Part shown: one piece after another, positions 25,948 through 35,170 of the stretch | Layout of the letters: each line of letters starts with the position of its first letter | Position numbering within the stretch: the stretch's first letter is position 1 | Source: Halobacteriovoraceae bacterium | Lineage (GTDB): Bacteria > Bdellovibrionota > Bacteriovoracia > Bacteriovoracales > Bacteriovoracaceae | Direction of reading: 5' to 3' | Assembly: GCA_020635115.1 (NCBI GenBank) | Contig: JACKAK010000009.1 | Span: 124,001-188,000, forward strand | Length of the DNA: 64,000 nt | Notes under the pieces: generated by a model | The model's input: the letters and a program-made list of their open reading frames with translations, nothing else | Told to the model about the DNA's origin: nothing | The model's database searches: none | Made by a program: the position numbers and the translations under genes

Positions 25948-27462
25948 TTATTTTATTAAAAAGAAATATTTAAATGGGATTTGAATTTTAAATGTTGTAG
26001 AGCGGGGATTATCTTCGCAAATAAGAAATATATCTCCGTGCATTTTTTGTGAGAGTTCTTTAGAAATAGATAAGCCGAGACCAGATCCACCGTATTTTCG
26101 AGTAATAGATAAATCGCTTTGTTTAAATTTTTGAAATATACTTTCCCTTTTTTCCAAAGGAATACCTATTCCGTAATCTTTAATTGAAAGACTGATAATG
26201 ATCTCTTCCGAATTAATTATCGATTGATCGAGAATAAGGTCTATTTTGCTTTCAGTTTCTGAAAATTTTATCGCATTTGATAGAATATTGACAACAATTT
26301 GTCTATATCGCAATGGATCTCCAATAACGATTGTATTTCTGTCAATATTACTTAAAAGTTTAACTTCAATTTTTTTATCGTTTAACTGTGATCTAAGACT
26401 TTGAATTGTTTCTTCAATATTATGTGTAATATTGAAATTAATTTTTTCAATTTCCATTTGTCCAGCATCTATTTTAGATAGATCTAAAACATTATTTATC
26501 AATGAAAGTAAATTATTTCCAGAATTTTTCATGATATTTAAATATTCTTTTTGTTCACTATCCAATGGACTTTCAAGAAGTACATCATTTAACCCAATAA
26601 TTGAATTTAGTGGAGTTCGTATTTCATGAGAAACATTAGATATGAATTGCTCACGAAATTGAATAATTTCCTTCAATTTTTGATTTTTTGACTCTAAGTT
26701 TAATCCCATATTGATGATTTCATTTGAAAGAATGGAGAGTTCATTTTTGCAATCACTGTAATCCAAACATATAAGATCATTATCATTTATTCTGTTTATG
26801 ATCATTATAATATTTTCAGTTTTACGAGTGATGTATTTGTTAAGATATAACGAAAGTAGTGTACTGAAAATAAAAAGACATATAATAACTATTGAAAAAA
26901 TTATTATAATTTTATTTCTGGCACGCGTAAGTTTATTACTAATATTGTGTTTAACTATGACAACACCTCTTTTCCAAGGTCTTAATTTACCGATGTCATT
27001 AGAAATTGTAAGAGGATAAATACCTAAAATAATTTTGTCTTCTTGGCGATAATATGTATGATTTTTAAACTCGACAATTGTTTCATGTGTAGACCTTCTA
27101 ATGTTATTTATAACTTTTAAATCATATAAGTTTTGGTTTTCTATAAGTTTATCAAAGGCAAATAATATTTTGCCTTTCTGATCAATGATCCACACGTCAT
27201 CAAGATTTCTAATATTTATAATCGACATTAATATGGAATTTAGATCACTTTTTTTGTCTTTTAGAATATAATCCTCAATAAGACTAATATTTGCAGCGAA
27301 ATAAGTGTTTAGCGTATTTTGTTCCTTTTTTACAAAATCATTCACATAAAAATTATACAAAAAAACGGCCAAGATGATGGACAATATCACAGTGAATATT
27401 CCAACTGATAATGGAATGAAATATTTAAACTTAATATTTTCAATCTTCTTAAATAAATTCAT
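25948..27462 (-). CDS. Membrane sensor histidine kinase (body of split hybrid kinase)
   Basis: A 504-residue inner-membrane kinase. Membrane helices lie at about 15-40 and 184-207 and enclose a periplasmic sensing domain of roughly 145 residues. A HAMP-like linker follows, then the HisKA domain with the phospho-accepting histidine in NVSHEIRTPLN (H279), and the HATPase domain with KDYGIGIPLE and GGSGLGLSIS. It ends at TAA 25948-25950, directly followed in frame by a receiver domain. Its start overlaps the upstream binding lipoprotein gene by 14 bases, so the pair is translationally coupled and the lipoprotein probably provides the input. No DNA-binding output regulator is adjacent. Confidence 0.88.
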   Translation of the reverse strand: MNLFKKIENIKFKYFIPLSVGIFTVILSIILAVFLYNFYVNDFVKKEQNTLNTYFAANISLIEDYILKDKKSDLNSILMSIINIRNLDDVWIIDQKGKILFAFDKLIENQNLYDLKVINNIRRSTHETIVEFKNHTYYRQEDKIILGIYPLTISNDIGKLRPWKRGVVIVKHNISNKLTRARNKIIIIFSIVIICLFIFSTLLSLYLNKYITRKTENIIMIINRINDNDLICLDYSDCKNELSILSNEIINMGLNLESKNQKLKEIIQFREQFISNVSHEIRTPLNSIIGLNDVLLESPLDSEQKEYLNIMKNSGNNLLSLINNVLDLSKIDAGQMEIEKINFNITHNIEETIQSLRSQLNDKKIEVKLLSNIDRNTIVIGDPLRYRQIVVNILSNAIKFSETESKIDLILDQSIINSEEIIISLSIKDYGIGIPLEKRESIFQKFKQSDLSITRKYGGSGLGLSISKELSQKMHGDIFLICEDNPRSTTFKIQIPFKYFFLIK

Positions 27463-28387
27463 CTGTTATATATTCTTCAATCGAAATGTTATCATCTAAA
27501 ATGAGATTCGATTTTTTTAAGATATGTATAAGGTTTTTGACATTTTGATAGATTAATCCATCTTTTTTCATATGTAATAAATTTTGATTCCTATCAACCA
27601 GAATTAAACCATCATACATTTTATTCGCATTCTCATCGTTGATATCAAATTTTTTCTTCAGATAATCAATCGTCTCAATATTCAAATGTTTAAACTTTGG
27701 CATTGTTTTATACCAAGTTTGAATAATATCTTTCACGATACTTTTATTTTTTATATATGACTCTTCATTGATAATTAATACGTCTACAACTTCACCTGGT
27801 ATTTTCGAACTATCAAATATAATCTTACCTCCATGTTCTAAAATTTGGCTTTTAACGGGTTCAAAAGTAACTACAGCATCAATATTTTCGGAAATGAATG
27901 CATTCAGATGTTCATTCTCACTTCTTGGAATAATTTGAACTCTATCTAAATCAATATTGGATTTTACCGCAGCTCTACTTAGAAAATATGCTCCAAGTGC
28001 AGTATGTTCTACTGCCACTTTTTTTCCCTCTAAATCTTTCATAGAATTAATATGTTCTTTGCCGATTATGACATCTGCTCCATTAGAATAATCTATAATG
28101 AGCACAATCTTGAATTTTACTTTTTTCTCTGCAAGCAAAACGACTTCATCCAAAGTTAAAGTTGCTGCATCGATGATTCCATTTCTAAAAGCATTCGATA
28201 CGTTTGTAGCTGTAAAAAAATTTCGGATTTCAATATTTGAATTTTTGTATTCATTTTTATATTTTGCATAGTGAAATACTTCATATCCAGGCCAAGTATT
28301 TGTACCAATGAGAAAAACATTCTCCTTTTCTTTCGAACATGAACTAAAAACAAATATTAATATCAAATAATATAAAAATAATTTCAT
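27449..28387 (-). CDS. NMT1/SsuA-like substrate-binding lipoprotein
   Basis: A 312-residue periplasmic binding protein with lipobox VFSSC (C17). It has the fold signature of the NMT1/THI5/SsuA group of ABC-transporter binding proteins: GTNTWPGYEVFHYAK near the start, GIIDAATLTLDEVV (about 70-83), LEGKKVAVEHTALGAYFLSRA and IDAVVTFEPVKSQIL. These families bind nitrate, sulfonates, taurine or pyrimidines. No permease or ATPase gene is present. Instead it overlaps a sensor kinase gene by 14 bases, so it is more likely a ligand receptor feeding the kinase than a transporter part. The ligand is unknown. Confidence 0.75.
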   Translation of the reverse strand: MKLFLYYLILIFVFSSCSKEKENVFLIGTNTWPGYEVFHYAKYKNEYKNSNIEIRNFFTATNVSNAFRNGIIDAATLTLDEVVLLAEKKVKFKIVLIIDYSNGADVIIGKEHINSMKDLEGKKVAVEHTALGAYFLSRAAVKSNIDLDRVQIIPRSENEHLNAFISENIDAVVTFEPVKSQILEHGGKIIFDSSKIPGEVVDVLIINEESYIKNKSIVKDIIQTWYKTMPKFKHLNIETIDYLKKKFDINDENANKMYDGLILVDRNQNLLHMKKDGLIYQNVKNLIHILKKSNLILDDNISIEEYITDEFI

Positions 28388-28531
28388 TAAAAATTCCTTA
28401 GATTCTGATATCTTATCGGGGAAAATAAAAATCTATTGAGATGAAAAATACATTACTTAAATTAGGTTGAAACGTCGAAAAAATATAAGTGATTTTGACT
28501 ATTCTAGCATTTATACCTGGCCTCTTTAGTT

Positions 28532-28545
28532 TGATAAATCTATCA
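28532..28545. promoter_or_regulatory. Small palindrome upstream of the peroxiredoxin gene
   Basis: TGATA-AATC-TATCA, a perfect 5-4-5 palindrome lying 36 bases before the peroxiredoxin start codon. It could be an operator. Spacing differs from the FNR consensus, so no regulator is named. Confidence 0.3.
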
Positions 28546-28580
28546 TATTAATCATTCAACATTTCACTAAGGAGAGAAAT

Positions 28581-29306
28581 ATGTCATTGGCCGATAAAAC
28601 AGGAGAGAAAGTACCTCAAGTTACATTTAAGACAAGAGTTGGACATGAATGGGTAGATAAAACTACTGATGACTATTTTAAAGGAAAAAAAGTTGCCCTT
28701 TTTGCCTTACCTGGCGCTTTCACACCAACTTGTTCATCTACTCATCTACCTAGATATAATGAACTTTATGAGACATTTAAATCCAATGGATTTGATGACA
28801 TTATTTGCCTTTCAGTGAATGATTCCTTTGTTATGAATAGTTGGCAAGAAGAGCAAAATGCTTCTAATATTACAATGCTTCCAGACGGAAATGGAGAGTT
28901 TACTGAAAAGCTAGGTTTTTTAGTTGATAAATCTGCTATTGGCTTTGGAAAAAGATCATGGCGATATTCTATGATTGTAAACGATGGGAAGATTGAAAAA
29001 ATGTTTATTGAAACTGAAGGCCCAGGAGATCCTTTTGGTCAATCAGATGCAGATACAATGCTGAAGTACTCAGGTATTGAGATCCCTCCATCCTATGTTG
29101 TCTACTCTAGGCCAGGGTGTCCTTTTTGCGCTAAGGCCAAAAAACTTTTAAAAGACAAAGGTATTGCATTTGAAGAACATGTCTTAAATAAAGACTATAC
29201 AATCAAAACTCTTGTTGCCATTAGTGGGAAGACTTCTGTCCCTCAAATTTTCGCCAATGGAACAAAAGTTGGTGGTTCTGATGATCTTGAAAAGTTTTTA
29301 AAATAA
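28581..29306 (+). CDS. Peroxiredoxin-glutaredoxin fusion (hybrid Prx5)
   Basis: Reduces peroxides with electrons from glutathione. The 241-residue protein joins a Prx5-type peroxiredoxin (about 1-165), with the peroxidatic cysteine in PGAFTPTC (C51), to a glutaredoxin (about 170-241) with the redox pair in GCPFC (C180, C183) and the TSVPQIF glutathione-binding motif. This fusion is known from Haemophilus and many marine proteobacteria. A clear AAGGAGAG ribosome site precedes the ATG. The gene is monocistronic and ends at a strong hairpin. Confidence 0.93.
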   Translation: MSLADKTGEKVPQVTFKTRVGHEWVDKTTDDYFKGKKVALFALPGAFTPTCSSTHLPRYNELYETFKSNGFDDIICLSVNDSFVMNSWQEEQNASNITMLPDGNGEFTEKLGFLVDKSAIGFGKRSWRYSMIVNDGKIEKMFIETEGPGDPFGQSDADTMLKYSGIEIPPSYVVYSRPGCPFCAKAKKLLKDKGIAFEEHVLNKDYTIKTLVAISGKTSVPQIFANGTKVGGSDDLEKFLK

Positions 29307-29334
29307 ATGACCCAATTGATCCGAATAAGATAAT

Positions 29335-29367
29335 CAGGAAATCCCTCCACAATGGAGGGATTTCCTG
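29335..29367. terminator. Perfect 15-base hairpin between convergent peroxiredoxin and dksA genes
   Basis: CAGGAAATCCCTCCA, a three-base loop (CAA), then its exact reverse complement. It lies 28 bases after the peroxiredoxin stop and 50 bases beyond the dksA stop, so it can serve transcripts from both sides. No long U-run follows on the plus strand. Confidence 0.75.
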
Positions 29368-29417
29368 GACAAACAAAAAAGGAGAATGTTCAAGAGAACA
29401 AATACACAAGCAGGGGA

Positions 29418-29810
29418 CTAGACTGCTTGTAGAGTTTTTCCAAGCGTTTTAGATCTTCTTTTATATAATATATGCCGTTCAGTATTTTCAATTTGTTCTT
29501 TACATTCAATACATTGACTAGCAGTCGGTCTGGCCAATAATCTAGCTTCCGAGATTTGTTGACCACATTCTTGGCAAATTCCAAAAGTACCCTCATGAAT
29601 TCTAATGAGTGCTAAGCCTATTTTTTTCTTCATATGGTAATTTCTGGCCCTAAGCTTTAAAATAAGCTGATTAGTTTTTTCCACTTCTGCAATATCTGTT
29701 TCATCGTTTAATTTTTGAGTTTCTAGTTTATTTAAGATTTCATCAAAAGTATTTTCATGAAGCATTTTCTCAAACAAAACTCTGAATTTTTCTAAACTTT
29801 TTTGGGCCAT
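29418..29810 (-). CDS. dksA: RNA polymerase-binding transcription factor DksA
   Basis: Binds the secondary channel of RNA polymerase and, with ppGpp, adjusts transcription during starvation. The 130-residue protein has the functional coiled-coil tip DxxDxA (D36, D39, A41) and a four-cysteine zinc finger (C79, C82, C100, C103 in CQEC and CIEC). With both it is a genuine DksA rather than a TraR-like relative. A strong AAGGAG site lies 9 bases before the ATG at 29810. The gene is divergent from dnaE across a 351-base spacer. Confidence 0.88.
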   Translation of the reverse strand: MAQKSLEKFRVLFEKMLHENTFDEILNKLETQKLNDETDIAEVEKTNQLILKLRARNYHMKKKIGLALIRIHEGTFGICQECGQQISEARLLARPTASQCIECKEQIENTERHILYKRRSKTLGKTLQAV

Positions 29811-30161
29811 GATATTACTCCTTCTTTAGAGTTAGGGGTTAAAATCTAAGAATGGATCGGTTAGCTTCCCTGCTGGTGATCCACTCTTCAGGGCCCTCCT
29901 GGCCATATAGGCAATATTGCATTTGTTATGCCAATGAAATCTAGACATATTATTAAGCACTTAACGCATAAAGAACGATAATCAGCATAACTTTGGGACC
30001 ATAACTCTACTGAAGTGGTGACACCGCAGTGTCATTTTGCTTGTTTTAAACGACTTTTAAGTTTCAAAGTGTTAAGTTTGATTTTTGCCCTAAGTCGACT
30101 CGTGAAGTCCTGACAGAAAAGTGAACAAATGGTTTAATGGCCATATATGAAGGGGGGCGTC
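29811..30161. other. Spacer between dksA and dnaE
   Basis: 351 bases without a gene. It carries the 5' leaders of both genes. On the dksA side it has GC-richer segments (around 29852-29905) with short inverted repeats: GGATC with GATCC around 29853-29881, and AGGGCCCT near 29889. There is also GCAATATTGC (29911-29920) and a perfect TGACAC-CGCA-GTGTCA palindrome (30019-30034). I see no tRNA or known riboswitch. Confidence 0.5.
30019..30034. promoter_or_regulatory. Palindrome TGACAC-N4-GTGTCA upstream of dnaE
   Basis: Perfect 6-4-6 inverted repeat, 128 bases before the dnaE ATG, followed by TTTTG. It could be an operator for either divergent gene or a short terminator; the regulator is unknown. 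Confidence 0.35.
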
Positions 30162-33100
30162 ATGTCTGGAGAGGACATTTGTCTTAATTTACAAAAAGAT
30201 TACCCGGATAGTTTTGTCCATTTGCATTTACATACTCAGTATTCATTACTTGATGGCGCAATTCGTATTCCCGATTTGATTAAATCTTGTAAAGAAATGG
30301 GTGTAAGGGCCGTTGCTCAAACTGATCATGGTAATATGTTCGGAGCAATTGACTTTTATTCACAATGTAAAAACGCAGGTATTAAACCAATTTTGGGAAG
30401 TGAAATTTACTTCACTCCAGGTTCTCGTTTTGAAAAGAGAGCGCCCAAAAAATCTAAAGTAGTTGATTCACAAGATGAAATGGAATCCAAACATCATATC
30501 CATCATCTAATTCTTTTGTGCAAAAACAATAAAGGCTATGAGAACTTGTGTAAGCTTCTCTCAAAGGCCTATTTGGAAGGTTTTTATTATAAACCGCGTG
30601 CTGATATCGAGATACTTAAAGAATTCTCTGAAGGACTTATTTGTACTACGGCCTGTTTGAAAGGTGAGGTGGGGTACAATTTTTTTACTGAACAAGATGA
30701 AAGAGCGATTAGTGCTATTCACAAATTACACGAAATTTTTGGTGATGATTTCTATTTAGAAATTCAAGAAAATGGAATACCTGAACAGTCATTGGTCAAT
30801 AAAAAGGTCATTGCGTATGCAAAAGAGCACAATTTAAAAGTCGTGGCCACCAATGATTGTCACTACCTTACGGCCGAGGATGCTTCGGCCCAGGAAGTCC
30901 TCCTTTGTGTTCAAACAGGAAAAACTTTTGCAGATGAAAAGAGAATGAAGCTTACTACCAATGAGTTTTATTTTAAATCGCCTGAAAAAATGCGACATAA
31001 TTTTTCTTATATTCCTCAGGCCTGTGATAACACTCTAGAAATTGCAGATAAATGTAATGTTGAGCTGATTTGGACAGATGAAAAAGGTAATCAAATCTAT
31101 CATCTTCCCGACTTTCCAATCGACTCTGGTGAGAGTACAGAGGACTATTTCAGAAGAGTTTCTAGGGAAGGATTAGAGAAAAGATTTCAAGGCCCTCATT
31201 TTTCTAAACTGGTAGCTAGCGAAAATTGGGAATCAACAGAGAAATTGAAATATTATGAGCGACTGGAAGGCGAAATCAATATGATTATTGAAATGGGCTT
31301 TCCTGGATATTTCTTAATTGTTTCTGATTTCATACAATGGTCCAAATCAAATCGAATACCTGTTGGCCCAGGACGAGGCTCTGGTGCTGGATCCCTTGTT
31401 GCTTATGCTTTAGAAATAACAAATATCAATCCAATTCCCTATAATTTACTCTTCGAGAGATTTATTAATCCAGAAAGAATTTCAATGCCAGATTTTGACG
31501 TTGATTTCTGCCAACAGAGAAGGCAAGAGGTCATCGAATATGTAACGAAAAAATATGGTTCCGAAAGAGTTGGACAAATCATAACTTTTGGAAAACTTCA
31601 AGCAAAGGCCGTTATTAGAGATGTTTCTCGTGTTTATGCTTTACCCTATTCTGAAGCAGATATGCTCTCAAAACTTGTTCCAGATGAACTTGGAATAACT
31701 CTTAATAAGGCCCTTGAACTTGAACCAAAGTTTCAAGAACTCATGGATAATGATCCAAAAATTAGGCAAATAATAAATATTTCAAAAAGATTAGAAGGAC
31801 TTTTGAGGCATGCTTCCATACACGCAGCAGGAGTCATTATCACAAGCTTACCACTAGTTAATTATTGTCCACTTTTTAGGGGAAGAGAAGGGGAGCAAGT
31901 CGTTCAATTTGATAAAGATTTTTCTGAAACAATCGGACTTGTTAAATTTGACTTTTTGGGACTTAAAACTCTCACAGTGATTGATTACGCATGTAAGTTC
32001 ATTCGTAGAGATCACAATCCTCATTTTGATATTGAAGAAATAGATATTGAAGATGAAGAAGTCTATAAATTTATTTCTCGTGGTGAAACGATAGGTGTAT
32101 TTCAACTTGAATCTTCAGGAATGATTGATCTATGCAAGAGAATCATGCCAGGAACCCTGGATGATATTACTGCAATTAACGCTTTATACAGACCAGGACC
32201 ATTAGAATCTGGAATGGTTGATGATTTTATTGAAATAAAACATGGCCGCAAAGAAATGGTGTTTCCATTTGCGCAGTTAGAACCAGTTCTAAAGGATACA
32301 TATGGTGTCATTGTATACCAAGAACAAGTAATGAATATTGCTCGAATTGTTGCGGGTTATTCTCTTGGCCAAGCAGATATGCTTAGAAGGGCCATGGGGA
32401 AAAAGAAAGTTAAAGAAATGGATCGCCATCGAGAAATTTTTCGAAATGGTGCCAAGAAAAATGGTTTTGATGAGAAGAAGGCCGTCGATCTTTTTGAGTT
32501 GATGGCCAACTTTGCGGCTTACGGATTCAATAAATCACATGCGGTTGCCTATGGACTAATTGCTTATCAAACGGCCTATTTGAAAAAATATTATCCGGCC
32601 GAGTTTTTTGCAGCTCTTCTTAGTACAGAGCTTAGTAATATGGACAAAGTAACGGCCTATATAAATGATGTTAAATCATACAATATTGAAGTTCTTCCTC
32701 CAGATATCAATGAGTCTCTTTGGACATTTAACGTTGTGGATGGAAACATTCGATTTGGTATGGGCGCAGTTAAAAATGTTGGAGAATCAGCTGTAAACGC
32801 ATTAGTAAAAGAGCGTGAAGAAAATGGTCCTTACACAGGATTTGTTAATTTCTGTGAAAGAGTTGATTTAAAGGCCGTTAACAAGAGAGTCATTGAGTCT
32901 CTTATTAAAGTGGGTTCATTTGATAATTGTGAAAATCTAAATAGAAAAACTCTGCTTGAAAATATTGAACTTGTAGTGACGTATGCCCAGAAAAAACAAG
33001 AAGAAAAAAGTATGGGGCAGGTTAATCTTTTTGATTTGTTGAGTGAGAGCAATATTAATCCCATGGCCTTTCTTGATTTGGATGAGGTACCTGACTTTGA

Positions 33101-33770
33101 TGATCAGGAAAAGTTGAATTATGAAGCAGAGTTAATGGGAATATATGTTTCTGGGCATCCTTTGTATAAGTTTGCTGATATAATTACGCAGATGTCGTCA
33201 ATGAGTATTAAGGAAGTTCATGACTGTGTTGGAGATGATAAAAGGGAAATGACACTGGCCGGATTAATTACAGGGAAGAAAAACATCATTACTAAAAAGG
33301 GCGATAAAATGTGCTTTGCCACATTAGAAGACCTTTCAGGTAAAATTGAATGCATTGTCTTTCCGCGCACATTTAGTGAGTTTGAACATTTATTAGATTC
33401 CAATGAGCCAATGGTCATGAAGGGACAGGTGAATTTGGCAGAAGATCCAAGAAAATTTTTCCCCATAAAAATTCAAAAACTTAAAGATCAAGCAGAAGAA
33501 AGAGTGACTGGAGTAAGGATTAATATAAAGCTCGAAGATTTCAATGAGTCGAGGCTTAATCGACTTCGTCAAATACTGTTAAGTTATAGAGGTACTGCTC
33601 CTACTCATATCATATTTGATGATAATTTGAGTAAGGGGCGCTTAAAACTTGGCGAGGAATATTTAGTGAATCCTACGCCACAGTTGGCCGCGAAAATCAA
33701 TGACGTATTGAAGGATGATAGTGTAAAATTCATCATCGACGGAAAAATAGAAAACGTGGGAATGATCTGA
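30162..33770 (+). CDS. dnaE: DNA polymerase III alpha subunit
   Basis: Replicative polymerase catalytic subunit. The ATG at 30162 is chosen because AAGGGGGGC sits just before it; an ATG at 30147 would lie ahead of that site. The protein has about 1,202 residues. It starts with a PHP domain (HLHLHTQYSLLDGA and TDHGNMFG), then the polymerase core with GPGRGSGAGSLVAY and the catalytic PDFDVDF aspartates. The fingers follow, then a tandem HhH region, a clamp-binding motif QVNLFDLL and a C-terminal OB fold (MTLAGLITGKKN). No intein is visible. The next gene starts within its stop codon. Confidence 0.97.
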   Translation: MSGEDICLNLQKDYPDSFVHLHLHTQYSLLDGAIRIPDLIKSCKEMGVRAVAQTDHGNMFGAIDFYSQCKNAGIKPILGSEIYFTPGSRFEKRAPKKSKVVDSQDEMESKHHIHHLILLCKNNKGYENLCKLLSKAYLEGFYYKPRADIEILKEFSEGLICTTACLKGEVGYNFFTEQDERAISAIHKLHEIFGDDFYLEIQENGIPEQSLVNKKVIAYAKEHNLKVVATNDCHYLTAEDASAQEVLLCVQTGKTFADEKRMKLTTNEFYFKSPEKMRHNFSYIPQACDNTLEIADKCNVELIWTDEKGNQIYHLPDFPIDSGESTEDYFRRVSREGLEKRFQGPHFSKLVASENWESTEKLKYYERLEGEINMIIEMGFPGYFLIVSDFIQWSKSNRIPVGPGRGSGAGSLVAYALEITNINPIPYNLLFERFINPERISMPDFDVDFCQQRRQEVIEYVTKKYGSERVGQIITFGKLQAKAVIRDVSRVYALPYSEADMLSKLVPDELGITLNKALELEPKFQELMDNDPKIRQIINISKRLEGLLRHASIHAAGVIITSLPLVNYCPLFRGREGEQVVQFDKDFSETIGLVKFDFLGLKTLTVIDYACKFIRRDHNPHFDIEEIDIEDEEVYKFISRGETIGVFQLESSGMIDLCKRIMPGTLDDITAINALYRPGPLESGMVDDFIEIKHGRKEMVFPFAQLEPVLKDTYGVIVYQEQVMNIARIVAGYSLGQADMLRRAMGKKKVKEMDRHREIFRNGAKKNGFDEKKAVDLFELMANFAAYGFNKSHAVAYGLIAYQTAYLKKYYPAEFFAALLSTELSNMDKVTAYINDVKSYNIEVLPPDINESLWTFNVVDGNIRFGMGAVKNVGESAVNALVKEREENGPYTGFVNFCERVDLKAVNKRVIESLIKVGSFDNCENLNRKTLLENIELVVTYAQKKQEEKSMGQVNLFDLLSESNINPMAFLDLDEVPDFDDQEKLNYEAELMGIYVSGHPLYKFADIITQMSSMSIKEVHDCVGDDKREMTLAGLITGKKNIITKKGDKMCFATLEDLSGKIECIVFPRTFSEFEHLLDSNEPMVMKGQVNLAEDPRKFFPIKIQKLKDQAEERVTGVRINIKLEDFNESRLNRLRQILLSYRGTAPTHIIFDDNLSKGRLKLGEEYLVNPTPQLAAKINDVLKDDSVKFIIDGKIENVGMI

Positions 33771-35170
33771 TGAAATTTAAAATTAGTTTATTATTGATGT
33801 TTATATCTATGAGTCTACTAGCGGAAATGACAAATGGAGAAGGGAGATTTTACGCATACGAAGATGATTCATTGAAATTTATTAATCAGCAGCTTCTTTC
33901 CTCAGCGTTCCAAGATGTCTTAGATAAAGAGATGAAGAAGATGGGACTTGATTCAGATTTATTCTGGCAAAAATTTGAAGAAAGACTCGCAGAAAATTTA
34001 AATCCTATAAGTGATCGCTTACAAAAAAAATATGGTATTAACCCTCCGGAAAGTAGTGAAGATAAAAAAGCAGATGTTGATCCAGCTAAGAAAGATGCCT
34101 TTGATAAAGAGTTTCGACTCATTAAGTTAAAAATGCGTGCAAAATTAGGCAATATTCGTAAGGCCATCAAATCTTATGAAATCAAAAAAAAGAGCAGGGC
34201 GACAAGATCGGCCTCTTCAAGGTTTTTAATTCTCTCTGCTCTTGTTGATTCAAAACAAGTTCATGAAATTTATAAATATTTCACAAGATCAGGCCAAGGT
34301 TTGCAGTTTGAAAAAACTTATCTCACTGTGAACTATGAATTTCAACAAACAAGCTGGAATGAGTTAGGGGTTGAAAAATCTGATGATTTCACATCTGTAC
34401 TTGAACAATATTGGCAACAGTGGTTAGTTGATAATTTTAAAGAAAAATTAGGTGAAATTATAATTGCCGATTCGTCTCGGAAAAAGATGCTTCAAGACTA
34501 CGTATTTCAGATGTCTACAAATGCTCAACTTATGACTGGTGAAAGTAGTGCAATTGGACAAGATTTTCAAAATAACTCTTGGCTCAATATTCAACTTAAA
34601 TATAGAAGAATTGACGATAATGAGAAAAAGGATGAACGTGCTTTTGAAATTAGCGCAAAATTTCTATATTTAGACTTAAACAATTCAGAAGTTATACTTA
34701 GTGCAGATTATCCAAGAGTTGAAAAAGTTTTTAAATTTGAAAGCGATCATAAACTAAGTTCACTCATTGCTAGTTTTTCTTATCAACTTCCTCTACAGGA
34801 CTTGTTGAAAATAAGACCCACATTGGCCCAAATCCCAATGAATTCTTCTCGTTTTATTCTCGAAGTTAATGGTCTGACAAATATCAAAGATTTAATTCAG
34901 GTAAATGACCATCTAACTAATGTAGGGGTAATATTAAATTTAAAATCAATGATTAAAACCTATTCTGGAAGTAAAGGCATTCTGGCCATTCAGTATACTG
35001 GAAAGAAAGAGGATTTGAATAAACTTTTATTGAAAATAGATCAATCAAAGTTAAATACAAATATGCTGATGGCCTTTCCTAACAAGGAGAATATGGGAAT
35101 TCTCATTTTGAAATACATAACTGAAAACTCTACTCCTGTTCAAACTGATTTGACCAAGGAAAAGATATGA
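33770..35170 (+). CDS. Exported protein of unknown family in dnaE-pyrD run
   Basis: A 466-residue protein with signal peptide (about 1-18, LLMFISMSLLAE). The first 150 residues are helical and strongly charged (EERLAENLNPISDRLQKKY). The rest alternates strands and helices, including EFQQTSWNELGVEK and LQVNDHLTNVGVILNLKSM-like segments in the last third. I do not recognise the family. Its ATG overlaps the dnaE stop, and its own stop overlaps the next lipoprotein start by 4 bases (ATGA), so it is tightly coupled on both sides. The CsgG-like lipoprotein downstream suggests that both act in the envelope. Confidence 0.6.
   Translation: MKFKISLLLMFISMSLLAEMTNGEGRFYAYEDDSLKFINQQLLSSAFQDVLDKEMKKMGLDSDLFWQKFEERLAENLNPISDRLQKKYGINPPESSEDKKADVDPAKKDAFDKEFRLIKLKMRAKLGNIRKAIKSYEIKKKSRATRSASSRFLILSALVDSKQVHEIYKYFTRSGQGLQFEKTYLTVNYEFQQTSWNELGVEKSDDFTSVLEQYWQQWLVDNFKEKLGEIIIADSSRKKMLQDYVFQMSTNAQLMTGESSAIGQDFQNNSWLNIQLKYRRIDDNEKKDERAFEISAKFLYLDLNNSEVILSADYPRVEKVFKFESDHKLSSLIASFSYQLPLQDLLKIRPTLAQIPMNSSRFILEVNGLTNIKDLIQVNDHLTNVGVILNLKSMIKTYSGSKGILAIQYTGKKEDLNKLLLKIDQSKLNTNMLMAFPNKENMGILILKYITENSTPVQTDLTKEKI

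Noticed and set aside
29850..29935. Possible tRNA or tRNA-like fold in the dksA leader
   Set aside because: The short stems do not form a cloverleaf, and no T-loop (GTTCRANNC) is present.
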